Shown: one piece after another, positions 10,089 to 18,690 of the stretch
Layout: every line of letters begins with the position of its first letter
How positions within the stretch are numbered: position 1 is the stretch's first letter
DNA from: 0-14-3-00-62-12 sp050173995
GTDB lineage: Bacteria; Pseudomonadota; Gammaproteobacteria; Xanthomonadales; Ahniellaceae
Length of the DNA stretch: 64,000 nucleotides
Assembly (NCBI GenBank): GCA_050173995.1
Contig: JBFXKH010000002.1
Location: forward strand, 13,675 to 77,674
Direction of reading: 5' to 3'
The notes under the pieces: model-generated
What the model was told of the DNA's origin: nothing
What the model saw: only the letters and a program-made list of their open reading frames with translations
Databases searched by the model: none
Program-made: the position numbers and the translations under genes

Positions 10089-11456
10089 ATGGCACTCGCC
10101 ACCGATCATGTGCGTTACCTGCGCGGCCTTGCGCATGCACTCAGTCCGATCGTGCTGATCGGCAACAAGGGCATCAGCGACAATCTGCTGGACGAACTCA
10201 AGCAAGCCCTGGACCGCCATGAGCTGGTCAAGCTGCGGGTACTGGCCGAAACCCGCGAGGAGCGCGACCAGTTGGTGGTCGCGGTACAGAAGCACACCGG
10301 CGCGGAACTGGTGCAACGGGTCGGCCATACCGCCACCCTGTACCGGCAACACCCGACCCGGCCGAAGATTGCGCTGCCTGGCGACCGTCCAAAAGGCCTG
10401 AGTTCGGGCGTACGCTCCAGCGAGCGCAGCACCGCGCCACGCCCGCGCCGCGATGCGACCGCGCCGGCCGCGGCGCGCGCCGGACACGACGGCAATCGAC
10501 CGTTTCGTCGCGACGCCGATGAGCGCCCGCCGAGCGGCCGGCCGGCCGCGGGAAGATTCACCCGCGATGCCGACCCCCGCCCGGCGCGCGCAGAGCGCCC
10601 CGAGCGCGATCGATTTTCGCCGGCACCAGCTCGCCCGGGAACGCGCCCAGGGGCGCGCCCCGGCGCCGCCCGGTTCGCACGCGACGGCGCCAGCGCCCGG
10701 CCCTTCCAACGCGATACCGCCGGCCGCTTCCAGCGGGACGTAGGCGCCCGACCGGCTCGCAGAGAGGGTTCGGAACGTCCCGCAGGGGCGCAACCGGGCG
10801 CTGGCCGCTTCGGGCGCGATGCCAGCGCCAAACCGTTCCACCGCGACAGCGCGGAACGCGGCCCGACCAGTCGCCCGGCCCGAGCCGGCGGCGCGCCGCG
10901 ATTCGAACGCGGTGCCGAAGCCAGTCCCTATCGCCGCGATTCCAGCGAGGGTAGCGCACGGCTCCGCCCTCCCGGTGCCGGCCAGCGCTTCGAACGTGAC
11001 GCTACCGCCAAACCGTTTCGTGCTGACCGCAAAGAACGCGGTCCCGGTGTGCGTCCTGGCACCCGCCCGGGCGCCGCGCCACGATTCGAACGCGATGCCG
11101 CACCCCGTCCGCTCCGCCGCGACGCCAGCGAAAGCAGCACGCGCGCCCGTCCCGGTGCCGCGCAGCGCTTCGAGCGCGACGCCGCCGCCAAGCCGCCGCG
11201 CCGTGTGGGTGCCAGCACCGGCGTGCTGCGTGAATCGGTCGGCGCACCACGGCGCGAACGCGGCGCGCTCAAGCCGTCCGAATCCGGTCAGCGGCGTGCC
11301 GGGGGCAACCCGTATTCGGCCTGGTCCGGCGCTGGCAAGGGCGCCGACAGCGCCGCGCCGACCGGCGCACGACGCCCGCCAGCGGACGCCAGTGATCGCC
11401 CGCGCCGTCCCGGTCCGCCCGGCGGCCGCGTCACCCGGCCGCCGCGCCCGCGCTGA
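10089..11456 (+). CDS. yhbY: YhbY/CRS1 RNA-binding protein with long Arg-rich repetitive tail
   Basis: 455 residues. Residues 1-97 are a complete CRM/YhbY domain (LRGLAHALSPIVLIGNKGISDNLLDELKQAL, then LVKLRVLAETREERDQLV), known to associate with pre-50S ribosomes. E. coli YhbY is about 97 residues, so residues 98-455 are an extra tail rich in Arg, Pro, Ala, Gly and Asp. The tail contains repeats of the form RFERDA-x-AKPFRRD-...-RPG, at least eight copies of varying quality, and is predicted to be disordered and strongly basic. The gene is divergent from rlmE, the usual arrangement. The tail keeps one reading frame over 1 kb with high-GC third positions, so it looks coding. Confidence 0.88.
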   Translation: MALATDHVRYLRGLAHALSPIVLIGNKGISDNLLDELKQALDRHELVKLRVLAETREERDQLVVAVQKHTGAELVQRVGHTATLYRQHPTRPKIALPGDRPKGLSSGVRSSERSTAPRPRRDATAPAAARAGHDGNRPFRRDADERPPSGRPAAGRFTRDADPRPARAERPERDRFSPAPARPGTRPGARPGAARFARDGASARPFQRDTAGRFQRDVGARPARREGSERPAGAQPGAGRFGRDASAKPFHRDSAERGPTSRPARAGGAPRFERGAEASPYRRDSSEGSARLRPPGAGQRFERDATAKPFRADRKERGPGVRPGTRPGAAPRFERDAAPRPLRRDASESSTRARPGAAQRFERDAAAKPPRRVGASTGVLRESVGAPRRERGALKPSESGQRRAGGNPYSAWSGAGKGADSAAPTGARRPPADASDRPRRPGPPGGRVTRPPRPR

Positions 11457-11467
11457 GTGGTTCGGGC

Positions 11468-11848
11468 ATGTTGTTGAACCTGGACCCGCTGCAATCGCCG
11501 ATCGGCATCCGTGCGGTCGCCGCCGACCGGGTCGTACTCAGCTCCGGCGAAAGTTGCTGCCATAGTTTTCTTCTGGACCGAGCGCAAGGCCTGCGTGCCT
11601 GGTCGATCGACGCCGGGCGCGAGCTGCGGCCCGACGACCTGTTGCCGCTGCTGGCCAGCCAGCCGACCCTGATCCTGCTCGGTACCGGCGAGCAGCAGAT
11701 TTTCCCCGCGCCCGCGGTGCTCGCAACCGCGTTGACTCAGGGCGTCGGACTGGAAGTGATGAACAACGCCGCTGCCGCGCGCACCTTCAATGTGCTGCTG
11801 TCCGAGGGCCGTGAGGTATTGCTGGCGATGCGGATCGGCGACGGCTGA
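11468..11848 (+). CDS. Mth938-like domain protein (DUF498)
   Basis: 126 residues, an all alpha/beta small fold of the Mth938/DUF498 family. Characteristic parts are an early strand with V-L-S-S-G, LLPLLASQPTLILLGTGEQQ, then a stretch ending VGLEVMNNAAAARTFNVLLSEGREVLLAMRI. Homologues are widespread, and some eukaryotic ones (NDUFAF3) assist complex I assembly; the bacterial role is not settled. It begins 11 bases after yhbY and may be cotranscribed with it. The normal length suggests an intact gene. Confidence 0.88.
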   Translation: MLLNLDPLQSPIGIRAVAADRVVLSSGESCCHSFLLDRAQGLRAWSIDAGRELRPDDLLPLLASQPTLILLGTGEQQIFPAPAVLATALTQGVGLEVMNNAAAARTFNVLLSEGREVLLAMRIGDG

Positions 11849-11932
11849 TATCCGCTCGGTGCCTGCGTTTTGATTGTGGCCACTCGACACCGTCGCGACG
11901 TTCCGTCGCTCCCACCGAGCCCGCACTTCCTG

Positions 11933-11976
11933 TTCCCCTCTCCCCGCTCCCCGCTCCCCGTTCCCCACATCCCCGG
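11933..11976. repeat. Degenerate 7-bp tandem repeat tract upstream of trxC
   Basis: A pyrimidine-rich tract with a period of 7 (units such as CCCCTCT, CCCCGCT, CCCCGTT) ends about 10 bp before the trxC ATG. It occupies the place where a ribosome-binding site would be expected. The adjacent bases about 11895-11920 hold half of the GTGGGAGCG-type palindrome found elsewhere in the window. Confidence 0.6.
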
Positions 11977-11985
11977 CAACCAACC

Positions 11986-12426
11986 ATGGACCATCCCCTG
12001 CACCTCACCTGCCCACACTGCGATGCGGTCAATCGCATTAGCGAATCCGGACTCGACCAGTCGCCCAACTGCGGCAGTTGCCATCGTCCGCTGTTCACCG
12101 CCGCGCCCGTGGCGTTGACCGACGCCAATGCCGAACGTGTGCTGGGGCGCACCGACCTTCCGCTGGTGGTCGATTGCTACGCCGACTGGTGCGGACCGTG
12201 CCAGCAGTTTGCACCGGTATTCGCCCAGGGCGCGCGCGAGTTCGAGCCGCGCATTCGCTTCGCCAAGCTCGATACCGAAATCAATCCGCAGACCGCGGCG
12301 CGCTTCCAGATCAGGAGCATCCCGACCCTGCTGCTGTTCGGCGGAGGCAAGGAACTCGCCCGCCACAGTGGCGCGATGTCGTATGGACAGTTCAGCGAGT
12401 GGCTGTATCGGCAATTGCAGGATTGA
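11986..12426 (+). CDS. trxC: Thioredoxin 2 (zinc-binding thioredoxin)
   Basis: 146 residues. The N-terminal zinc module has CPHC (residues about 10-13) and CGSC (about 30-33). The thioredoxin fold follows with active site WCGPC and the cis-proline region IRSIPTLLLFGGG. This two-cysteine-pair head separates TrxC from TrxA; it is a cytosolic disulfide reductase linked to oxidative stress. It stands alone, with repeat-rich DNA on both sides and no purine-rich ribosome-binding site in the tract just upstream. Confidence 0.94.
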   Translation: MDHPLHLTCPHCDAVNRISESGLDQSPNCGSCHRPLFTAAPVALTDANAERVLGRTDLPLVVDCYADWCGPCQQFAPVFAQGAREFEPRIRFAKLDTEINPQTAARFQIRSIPTLLLFGGGKELARHSGAMSYGQFSEWLYRQLQD

Positions 12427-12670
12427 GGGAGTCGGGAAGCGGGAGTCGGTAGTCGGGAAAAGGCGTCGTCCCGGCGCAAGCCGGGACCCAGTGTCGGAGA
12501 TTGCGGCAGAGCCGAACCCCTCCGTCATTCCGGCGCTTCGACCGGACCAGGTCAGGACAAGCTTTGCCCCAGCCGGGATCCCGCTCTCAGCACTGCGGCC
12601 AACCCGAACACTGGGCCCCGGCTTGCGCCGGGGCGACGTCGGTCCCCATTCCCCTCTCCCCTCTCCCGCC
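12427..12670. repeat. Composite palindrome element, copy A (heptad tract - hairpin - spacer - inverted hairpin - heptad tract)
   Basis: A purine-rich 7-bp tandem tract (12427-12460, GGGAGTC-like units) is followed by hairpin GTCCCGGC-GCAA-GCCGGGAC (12468-12487) with the tail CCAGTG. A spacer of about 120 bp comes next, then the inverted hairpin GCCCCGGC-TTGC-GCCGGGGC (12615-12634) with CACTGG at its left. It closes with a pyrimidine-rich heptad tract (12641-12670, CCCCTCT-like units). The whole is roughly mirror-symmetric and fills the gap between trxC and the SDR gene. Confidence 0.85.
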
Positions 12671-12704
12671 ACAAGGCATAATGGGCTTCTTTGTGGAGCG
12701 AACC

Positions 12705-13472
12705 ATGGACAGCAGACAGATTCGCGCAGTGATTAGCGGTGGAGCTTCGGGTTTGGGTTTGGCGGTGGCCGAACGCCTGTGCGCCGATGGCGGCCGGGTC
12801 AGCCTGTTCGATGTCAATCAGGACAAGGGCCAGGCGGCGGCTGCGGCGCTGGGCGCGAACGCGCACTTTTTCAAGGTCGATGTCGCCGACGAGGCCGCGC
12901 TCACCGCGTGTATCGACGCGGCGGCAGCGACCATGGCCGGGCTCAATGTCGCGGTCAGTTGTGCCGGCATCCTCGGCGCCGGCCGGGTGCTCGGTCGTGA
13001 CGGGCCGATGCCCTTGAGCCAGTTCGAGACGACCGTGCGGGTCAACCTGCTCGGCAGCTTCAACCTGGCCAAGGCCGCGGCCGCGGTGATGCAACACAAC
13101 CCACCGATGGAGGACGGCGAGCGCGGGGTAATCGTCAATACCGCTTCGATCGCCGCCTTCGAAGGTCAGGTCGGCCAGTGCGCCTACGCCGCTTCCAAAG
13201 GTGGGGTGGTGGCTATGACCCTGCCGATGGCGCGCGAGTTCGCCCGCATCGGTGTGCGCGTGATGACCGTGGCGCCGGGGGTGTTCCATACGCCGATGGT
13301 CGATGGCATGCCGGAAGCGGTCTACCAATCGCTGTGCGCCCAGGTGCCCTACCCGTCGCGGCTGGGCAAGCCGGAAGAATTCGCCGAGACCGTGGCGTTC
13401 ATCCTGCACAACCGCTATTTGAACGGCGGCACCCTGCGCGTCGACGGCGCGATCCGCCTGCAAGCCAAATAA
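12705..13472 (+). CDS. SDR dehydrogenase, 3-hydroxyacyl-CoA dehydrogenase type-2-like
   Basis: 255 residues. Start ATG 12705 has GGAG seven bases upstream. A Rossmann fold with nucleotide motif SGGASGLG, acidic residue in LFDVN (NAD preference), NNAG-equivalent VSCAGI, catalytic Ser in VNTASIAA and YAASK (Y-x3-K). The insert GVFHTPMVDGMP and the ending NGGTLRVDGAIRLQ match the HSD17B10/type-2 hydroxyacyl-CoA dehydrogenase group, which oxidises short-chain 3-hydroxyacyl-CoA with NAD. The exact substrate is inferred. Nothing nearby ties it to a pathway; efpL follows 21 bp downstream. Confidence 0.85.
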   Translation: MDSRQIRAVISGGASGLGLAVAERLCADGGRVSLFDVNQDKGQAAAAALGANAHFFKVDVADEAALTACIDAAAATMAGLNVAVSCAGILGAGRVLGRDGPMPLSQFETTVRVNLLGSFNLAKAAAAVMQHNPPMEDGERGVIVNTASIAAFEGQVGQCAYAASKGGVVAMTLPMAREFARIGVRVMTVAPGVFHTPMVDGMPEAVYQSLCAQVPYPSRLGKPEEFAETVAFILHNRYLNGGTLRVDGAIRLQAK

Positions 13473-13493
13473 CTTTTCCAGACGAGGCAGTCC

Positions 13494-14060
13494 ATGTTGA
13501 AGGCGTACGAGATCAAGAAGGGCAATGTGATCGCCCACAACGGCCAGACCTATCGTGTCCATCTGGTCGAACGCAGCGCCCCGAGTGCGCGCGGCGGCAA
13601 CACCACGTTCCGCTTCGTGCTGTACAGCATTCCCGGCAACAGCAAGCTCGATTTGAGCCTGCGCGCCGAAGATGGTGTCGAGGAAATCGAGCTGTTGCGC
13701 CGCCCGGCCAGTTTCTCCTACATGGACGGCGAAGCCTGGGTGTTCCTGGACAACGAGGACTACACTCCGTATCTGCTCGATCCGGCGCAGCTCGGCGAGG
13801 CCACCGGCTACATCAGCGAGACCCTGACCGAGGCCCAGGTAATGTTGATCGACGGCAATCCGGTCGGCCTGCAATTGCCGCAATCGGTGGCGCTGGAAGT
13901 GGTCGAGACCCCACCCGAACTCAAGGGCGGCAGCGCTACCAAACGCAGCAAGTCGGCCCGGCTCAGCACTGGCATCGAGATCCAGGTGCCCGACTACATC
14001 GAAAACGGCGCCAAGGTCTGGGTGAACACCGAGACTGGCGAGTTTGGCGGGAGGATCTGA
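13494..14060 (+). CDS. efpL: Elongation factor P-like protein EfpL/YeiP
   Basis: 188 residues with three beta-barrel domains of the EF-P family: KOW-like N-domain (LKAYEIKKGNVIAHNGQTYRV), central OB domain and C-terminal OB domain ending in VWVNTETGEFGGRI. The loop that holds the modified lysine in EF-P reads SAPSARGGNTT, with Arg at the tip. Together with the insertion-bearing central domain this places it in the YeiP/EfpL subfamily, which relieves ribosome stalling without post-translational modification. It starts 21 bp after the SDR gene and could share its transcript. Confidence 0.93.
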   Translation: MLKAYEIKKGNVIAHNGQTYRVHLVERSAPSARGGNTTFRFVLYSIPGNSKLDLSLRAEDGVEEIELLRRPASFSYMDGEAWVFLDNEDYTPYLLDPAQLGEATGYISETLTEAQVMLIDGNPVGLQLPQSVALEVVETPPELKGGSATKRSKSARLSTGIEIQVPDYIENGAKVWVNTETGEFGGRI

Positions 14061-14253
14061 TCGACGTCTGCGGCACCTCGGTTAGCGGCGTTGGCTGCCA
14101 AGAGCAGCGAGGCGTACCGGCAGCACCAGGGGCGGAGCGATTGTTAACCTGCCGGAGCGACATCAGATCGCCGCCGCCATGCCCGGCGGCCGTCGTGGCC
14201 CGCCGCCACCCAAGATCATGCCCGCTACGGCTCGGCACATCACGGGCCAGGCC

Positions 14254-15801
14254 TCACCAGTCGGTCGGGCGATAGTCCTTGAGGAACTTGCCCCATACGT
14301 GCTCGCCGGTGTTGAAGCCATGGATGATCGGATCGACGATGCGGGCGGCGCCATCGACAATATCCAAGGGCGGATGGAAACGTTCCTCGATCACTTTGCG
14401 TGCCGCCAGCTCCGCCGGGTCTTCGTCGGTCACCCAGCCGGTATCGACGCTGTTCATGTGAATGCCGTCGTTGTGATAATCGGTGGCCGAGGTACGCGTC
14501 ATCATGTTCAGCGCCGCCTTGGCCATGTTGGTGTGCGGATGCCGGGTGGTCTTGAAATTGCGGTAAAACTGGCCCTCGACCGCCGACACATTGACGATAT
14601 GTTTGTCGCGTTCCGGGCCGATCAGCAGCAACGGTTTCAGTCGGGCATTGATGATGAACGGTGCGACCGCATTGACCAACTGCACCTCAAGCAATTCCAC
14701 TGCCGACACCTCGGCCAATTGCAGCCGCCAGGAATTCTTCTGGCGCAGATCGACCTGCTGTTGGTCCTGGTCCAGCCGCCCGTCCGGGAAAGATTCCGCG
14801 GACACAATGAAATCTTCTTCCAGCAGACGCAGTTGCGACAGTTCGACCGGATCCGGCAGGGCTCGCGCCTGCGCTTCCGCCGCCAACGCCTGGGTTGAGC
14901 CGCTACTACTGGTCGCGCCAGGTACTTGCGCCAGCAGGCGGCGCACCGTGTCCGGTAGTTGATCGCAGGACGAAGTTTCATTGGCCAGCATGTGCGCGTA
15001 GAACGCCGGTGGCCGGCGCACCGTCTGACAGGCATTGTTGATGATGAAATCCAGGCGCTGGCGGCGGCCGAGCAATTGCTGGCAGAACGCTTCGACGCTG
15101 GGGGTATGACGTAGATCCAGACCGAAGATTTCCAGGCGTTCGCTCCACTCGGCAAAATCCGCTTCGGCGGCATAACGACTCGCCGAATCGCGAGGAAAGC
15201 GCGTGGTCACTATCAGTCTGGCACCGGCGCGCAACAGCTTCAGACCGGCCTGATAGCCGATCTTGACCCGTCCGCCGGTGAGCAGGGCGACCCGTCCGCG
15301 CAGGTCGGCCGATTCGCTGCGCTTGGCGAAGTTGAACTCAGCGCAGTCCGGGCAAAGCTGATCGTAGAAGTGGTGAATGCGACTGTACTTCTGCTTGCAC
15401 ACATAACAATGTCGGGGCGCCAGCGACTCGCGAGGTACGGACTGTTGGTTGTTTGCATCCGTGTCCTCGAACACGAAATCCGACGGCGGGAAGACATTGG
15501 GCGTGGTGAACACCGGTCGCCGACGAAGTGCGCGGATACCGGTGGCATCGAGCACGGCATCGTCGCTGCGGTTCTGCGCCTGCACCCGTCCGCGTGCCGC
15601 CGCCTTGCGCTGCTGCCGGCGGGCGCGTGGATCAGGCAGGTAAATCTGCCCGACCAGTTCGTGCAGCCGCCGCCGATCGGCTGCGGGCAGGCGACCGAGC
15701 AGGCTGCCATCGGCGGCGATCTGCTCCAAGGTCACGAACGCGGCGTGCAAATCATCCAGCCACCGCGCGTCCAGCGGCGTATCGCAATCGTCAGAACACA
15801 T
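14254..15801 (-). CDS. SDR-family protein with N-terminal zinc ribbon
   Basis: 515 residues. Residues 1-125 are an unassigned helical region. C132-x2-C135 and C150-x2-C153 (HCYVCKQKYS...LCPDC) form a zinc ribbon. From residue 170 there is an SDR Rossmann fold with TGGRVKIG, a NNAC segment (DFIINNACQTV) and VSAVEG supplying the Ser. The expected catalytic Y-x3-K reads TNMAK, so the tyrosine is missing, which argues for an unusual chemistry or a binding role. Homologues of this long two-part form are known as uncharacterised SDR proteins. It is a single gene with no clear partner. Bases 14061-14253 between it and efpL hold no feature I can support. Confidence 0.8.
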   Translation of the reverse strand: MCSDDCDTPLDARWLDDLHAAFVTLEQIAADGSLLGRLPAADRRRLHELVGQIYLPDPRARRQQRKAAARGRVQAQNRSDDAVLDATGIRALRRRPVFTTPNVFPPSDFVFEDTDANNQQSVPRESLAPRHCYVCKQKYSRIHHFYDQLCPDCAEFNFAKRSESADLRGRVALLTGGRVKIGYQAGLKLLRAGARLIVTTRFPRDSASRYAAEADFAEWSERLEIFGLDLRHTPSVEAFCQQLLGRRQRLDFIINNACQTVRRPPAFYAHMLANETSSCDQLPDTVRRLLAQVPGATSSSGSTQALAAEAQARALPDPVELSQLRLLEEDFIVSAESFPDGRLDQDQQQVDLRQKNSWRLQLAEVSAVELLEVQLVNAVAPFIINARLKPLLLIGPERDKHIVNVSAVEGQFYRNFKTTRHPHTNMAKAALNMMTRTSATDYHNDGIHMNSVDTGWVTDEDPAELAARKVIEERFHPPLDIVDGAARIVDPIIHGFNTGEHVWGKFLKDYRPTDW

Positions 15802-15986
15802 CCGGCAACCTCAAGCAATCGGGGCCGAGCAAGCTAGCAGATGCCAGCCGACAGACCCAACCGTAGGCAACCGTGATCCGGTCTTTCCGCCGTCTGACCC
15901 ACCTGTCGTTGGGGTATGACCAATGGCCTATGGTGGAATTGAATTGGTGTGGTACATTACCAGCACACTAACTCACGGAGAAGACC

Positions 15987-16184
15987 ATGACCTTCAAGAC
16001 CCCTCGCCCTGCCCCAAGCATCGCTTCCGATTCGAACCTCGTGCGGTCGCTGCCGCCCAGATTGCGTCTGGCGGAACGTTACCGTCCGCGTGAAATCGGC
16101 ACCGGCTACGGTAACAGCAGCGGATACGCCCGCGACCGCGGTTATCTGGGCACGGTCGGCGGGCGGCTTTTTCGCTGCAACTGA
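15987..16184 (+). CDS. Small basic hypothetical protein
   Basis: 65 residues, family not recognised. The ATG has GGAG eight bases upstream. The peptide is basic and Gly/Arg-rich (RLRLAERYRPREIGTGYGNSSGYARDRGYLG) and ends in FRCN. It lacks a signal peptide or membrane segment. It is supported mainly by the ribosome site and by lying in a 700-base stretch with no other likely gene. It could be a regulatory or nucleic-acid-binding microprotein, or a chance ORF. Confidence 0.4.
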   Translation: MTFKTPRPAPSIASDSNLVRSLPPRLRLAERYRPREIGTGYGNSSGYARDRGYLGTVGGRLFRCN

Positions 16185-16526
16185 GCACTGCGCAGATCGA
16201 TCCACCGGCGATGCCAATCGGCTGGCCCGCCGACATTCGCCGTATCCCGCTCAGCGCAGTCACGAATGGACCGAACCCGTGCCGACACCGGCACCGAGCC
16301 GATCCGTGTCCTTCCCCAACCCCGAAGGCATGGACGGCGACTGGCGGGCTCGGCGCCGCCCCTGTTGACCTGGCAAGACCGCTGAATCTGTCCCACGCGC
16401 CGCAAGTCAGGGCCAGCGGCCCTCTTTGCGCATGGAATCGGCGTTCGATCTGTTCTAAAGTCCCCACGACAGGCGCTGCGGCATCGCCCCTACCGCCAAC
16501 CCACCCAACGCAAACAGGAGTCGCGC

Positions 16527-16766
16527 ATGAAGGTCTTGGAATCCGCCCTGCTGCTCGTCGTCGGTACCGTTTTGCTCACCTTCACCGGCATTTCGTTCGG
16601 TTTTTACCCGCGTCCGCTGACGCTGGTCAATCCCTACCTGCTGATCGAAGCCCTGGCGATCGCCGGGCTGGTGTTCGCCATCATGGGCATCCGTGGGCTG
16701 CAACGGGTGCAGCGGATCGTGTCGGAAAATCGGTCGAGCCGGTCCGGCCAAGCCACGGCCGCCTGA
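16527..16766 (+). CDS. Small two-helix membrane protein
   Basis: 79 residues. Two hydrophobic helices (ALLLVVGTVLLTFTGISFGF and LLIEALAIAGLVFAIMGIRG) form a hairpin with a short cytoplasmic tail. A GGAG ribosome site lies at the correct distance. No family is recognised. It ends 48 bp before the glutamate-synthase-like gene on the same strand, whose product also carries two N-terminal membrane helices, so the two may be cotranscribed. The 340 bases upstream (16185-16526) hold no other supported feature. Confidence 0.6.
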   Translation: MKVLESALLLVVGTVLLTFTGISFGFYPRPLTLVNPYLLIEALAIAGLVFAIMGIRGLQRVQRIVSENRSSRSGQATAA

Positions 16767-16814
16767 GCATCCGCAGCGGGCTATGATCGCGCTTTGCCAG
16801 GATTTGGAGCCGAT

Positions 16815-18449
16815 ATGCTGCCCTCGCGCTTTGTGGCTTTCGCCCTGGTTCTGCTGGGATGGCTGCTGGCAATCGGACTGGCGCTGACCCGGTCGCCAGT
16901 CTGGTGGTGGCCGGCAACGGCCCTCGGGCTGCTTGCCTTGGTCGGACTGCGCGATCTCGGCCAACGACGCCAGAGCATCCGTCGCAACTATCCGCTGCTC
17001 GCCCACTTTCGCTTCTTCTTCGAGAAGATTCGCCCAGAGATCCGTCAGTACCTGCTCGAAGGCGACGCCGAAGAGTTGCCGTTCTCGCGGGTGCAGCGCT
17101 CGATCGTCTACCAGCGCGCCAAGAACGAGCTGGACAAGCGTCCGTTCGGCACCCAGCTCGACGTATACGAACCGCGCTACGAATGGATGAACCATTCGCT
17201 GGCGCCGGTGCACGTGGCCAATGCCGATTTCCGCATTACCATCGCCGGGCCGCAATGTGCCCGGCCGTACGCGGCCAGCGTGTTCAATATTTCGGCGATG
17301 AGTTTCGGCGCGCTGTCGGCCAACGCAATCCATGCGCTCAATGCCGGCGCCCGGCTCGGCGGTTTCTACCACGACAGTGGCGAGGGCTCGATCTCGCGCT
17401 ACCACCGCGAGGGCGGTGGCGATCTGGTCTGGGAGATCGGCAGCGGTTATTTCGGCTGCCGCAACGGCGATGGCAGTTTCAGTGCCGAACGATTTCAGGA
17501 AAATGCCGCCAGCGATCAGGTCAGGATGATCGAAATCAAGCTGTCGCAGGGCGCCAAGCCCGGCCACGGCGGGGTGCTGCCGGGAGCCAAGGTCAGCGCC
17601 GAAATCGCCGCTGCGCGCGGGGTGCCGCAAGGCCAGGACTGCCTCTCGCCAGCGCGGCATTCGGCGTTCGCGACGCCGACCGAGCTGTTGCAGTTTGTCG
17701 CCCGCCTGCGCGAACTCTCCGGCGGCAAACCGACCGGCTTCAAGCTGGCAATCGGCCACCCTTGGGAGTGGTTCGGCGTCTGCAAGGCGATGCTTGCCAC
17801 CGGCATCCTGCCCGACTTCATCGTGGTCGATGGCGGTGAGGGTGGCACCGGCGCGGCGCCATTGGAATTTGCCAATCATGTCGGCGCGCCGCTGCGCGAG
17901 GCGTTGATGCTGGTCCACAACAGCCTGGTCGGCATCGGCCTGCGCCAGCAGATCCGCATCGGCGCCAGCGGCAAGATCATCACCGCCTTCGACATTGCCC
18001 GCACCCTGGCGCTGGGCGCCGACTGGTGCAATGCCGCGCGCGGCTTCATGTTCGCGCTCGGCTGCATCCAGTCGCAGTCCTGCCATACCGACCGCTGCCC
18101 GACCGGCGTCGCCACCCAGGATGCACTGCGCCAGCGTGCCCTGGTGGTGCCGGACAAGGCGGCCCGCGTGGCCAGCTTCCATCGCAATACCCTGCTCGCC
18201 CTGGCCGAACTGATCGGCGCCGCCGGCCTGTCGCACCCGGAAGAGCTCGGGCCGGAACACATCGTGCGGCGGGTTTCCTCGACCGAGGTGCGATCGCTTG
18301 CCAACCTGCACTTCTGGGTGCAGCCCGGCGAACTGTTGAGCGGCATCCCGGCGCACCCGGTGTTCCAGGTGTTCTGGGCGGCGGCCCGCGCCGACAGCTT
18401 CGCCGCGCCGGCTACCCTGCTCAGTCGCCGCGGAAGCAAGCTGCAATAG
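16815..18449 (+). CDS. Membrane-anchored FMN-binding glutamate-synthase-like protein
   Basis: 544 residues from ATG 16815 (GGAG seven bases upstream). Two N-terminal transmembrane helices (residues about 5-50) precede a GltB-type FMN barrel with FNISAMSFGALS, the SRYHREGGGDLVWEIGSG segment, KPGHGGVLPG, DGGEGGTGAAP and the cysteine segment SCHTDRCPTGVATQD, which in GltB binds a 3Fe-4S cluster. The glutaminase domain and GXGXG domain of true glutamate synthase are missing. Proteins of this stand-alone type are common, but their substrate is not established. Confidence 0.88.
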   Translation: MLPSRFVAFALVLLGWLLAIGLALTRSPVWWWPATALGLLALVGLRDLGQRRQSIRRNYPLLAHFRFFFEKIRPEIRQYLLEGDAEELPFSRVQRSIVYQRAKNELDKRPFGTQLDVYEPRYEWMNHSLAPVHVANADFRITIAGPQCARPYAASVFNISAMSFGALSANAIHALNAGARLGGFYHDSGEGSISRYHREGGGDLVWEIGSGYFGCRNGDGSFSAERFQENAASDQVRMIEIKLSQGAKPGHGGVLPGAKVSAEIAAARGVPQGQDCLSPARHSAFATPTELLQFVARLRELSGGKPTGFKLAIGHPWEWFGVCKAMLATGILPDFIVVDGGEGGTGAAPLEFANHVGAPLREALMLVHNSLVGIGLRQQIRIGASGKIITAFDIARTLALGADWCNAARGFMFALGCIQSQSCHTDRCPTGVATQDALRQRALVVPDKAARVASFHRNTLLALAELIGAAGLSHPEELGPEHIVRRVSSTEVRSLANLHFWVQPGELLSGIPAHPVFQVFWAAARADSFAAPATLLSRRGSKLQ

Positions 18450-18476
18450 GCCGCATCCACGTCAGTCCATGACTAC

Positions 18477-18597
18477 GTAGGTCGGCTCAAGCCGCGCAGC
18501 GGTGGAGCCGACATCGACCCGCCCACCGCACGCATCAACCCTGCCGCGGATCCCCGTTTGTCGGGTCCGCGCCTGCGGCGATTGACCCGACCTACAG
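18477..18597. repeat. Pair of REP-like hairpins, GTCGGsTC family
   Basis: Hairpin 1 has GTCGGCTC (18481-18488) pairing with GAGCCGAC (18505-18512). Hairpin 2 has GTCGGGTC (18560-18567) pairing with GACCCGAC (18584-18591). Outer GTAGGTCGG and CCGACCTAC make the pair itself an inverted repeat. It lies between two same-strand genes. A short 7-bp tract (CTCCCGA units) follows at 18604-18624. Confidence 0.75.
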
Positions 18598-18690
18598 CCC
18601 GCCACTCCCGACTCCCGTCTCCCACCATCGGCTACACTGCCGGGATTCGTCGACCTCGTTCGACCCCGCCGCTGTCCGCCGAACCCGTCG

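Noticed and set aside
10026..10841. Upstream extension of rlmE to 489 residues
   Set aside because: The extra part is antisense to yhbY and low complexity; the GTG at 10025 gives the normal RlmE length.
16455..18446. 663-residue minus-strand frame
   Set aside because: Shadow of the glutamate-synthase-like gene, whose FMN and cysteine motifs are intact on the plus strand.
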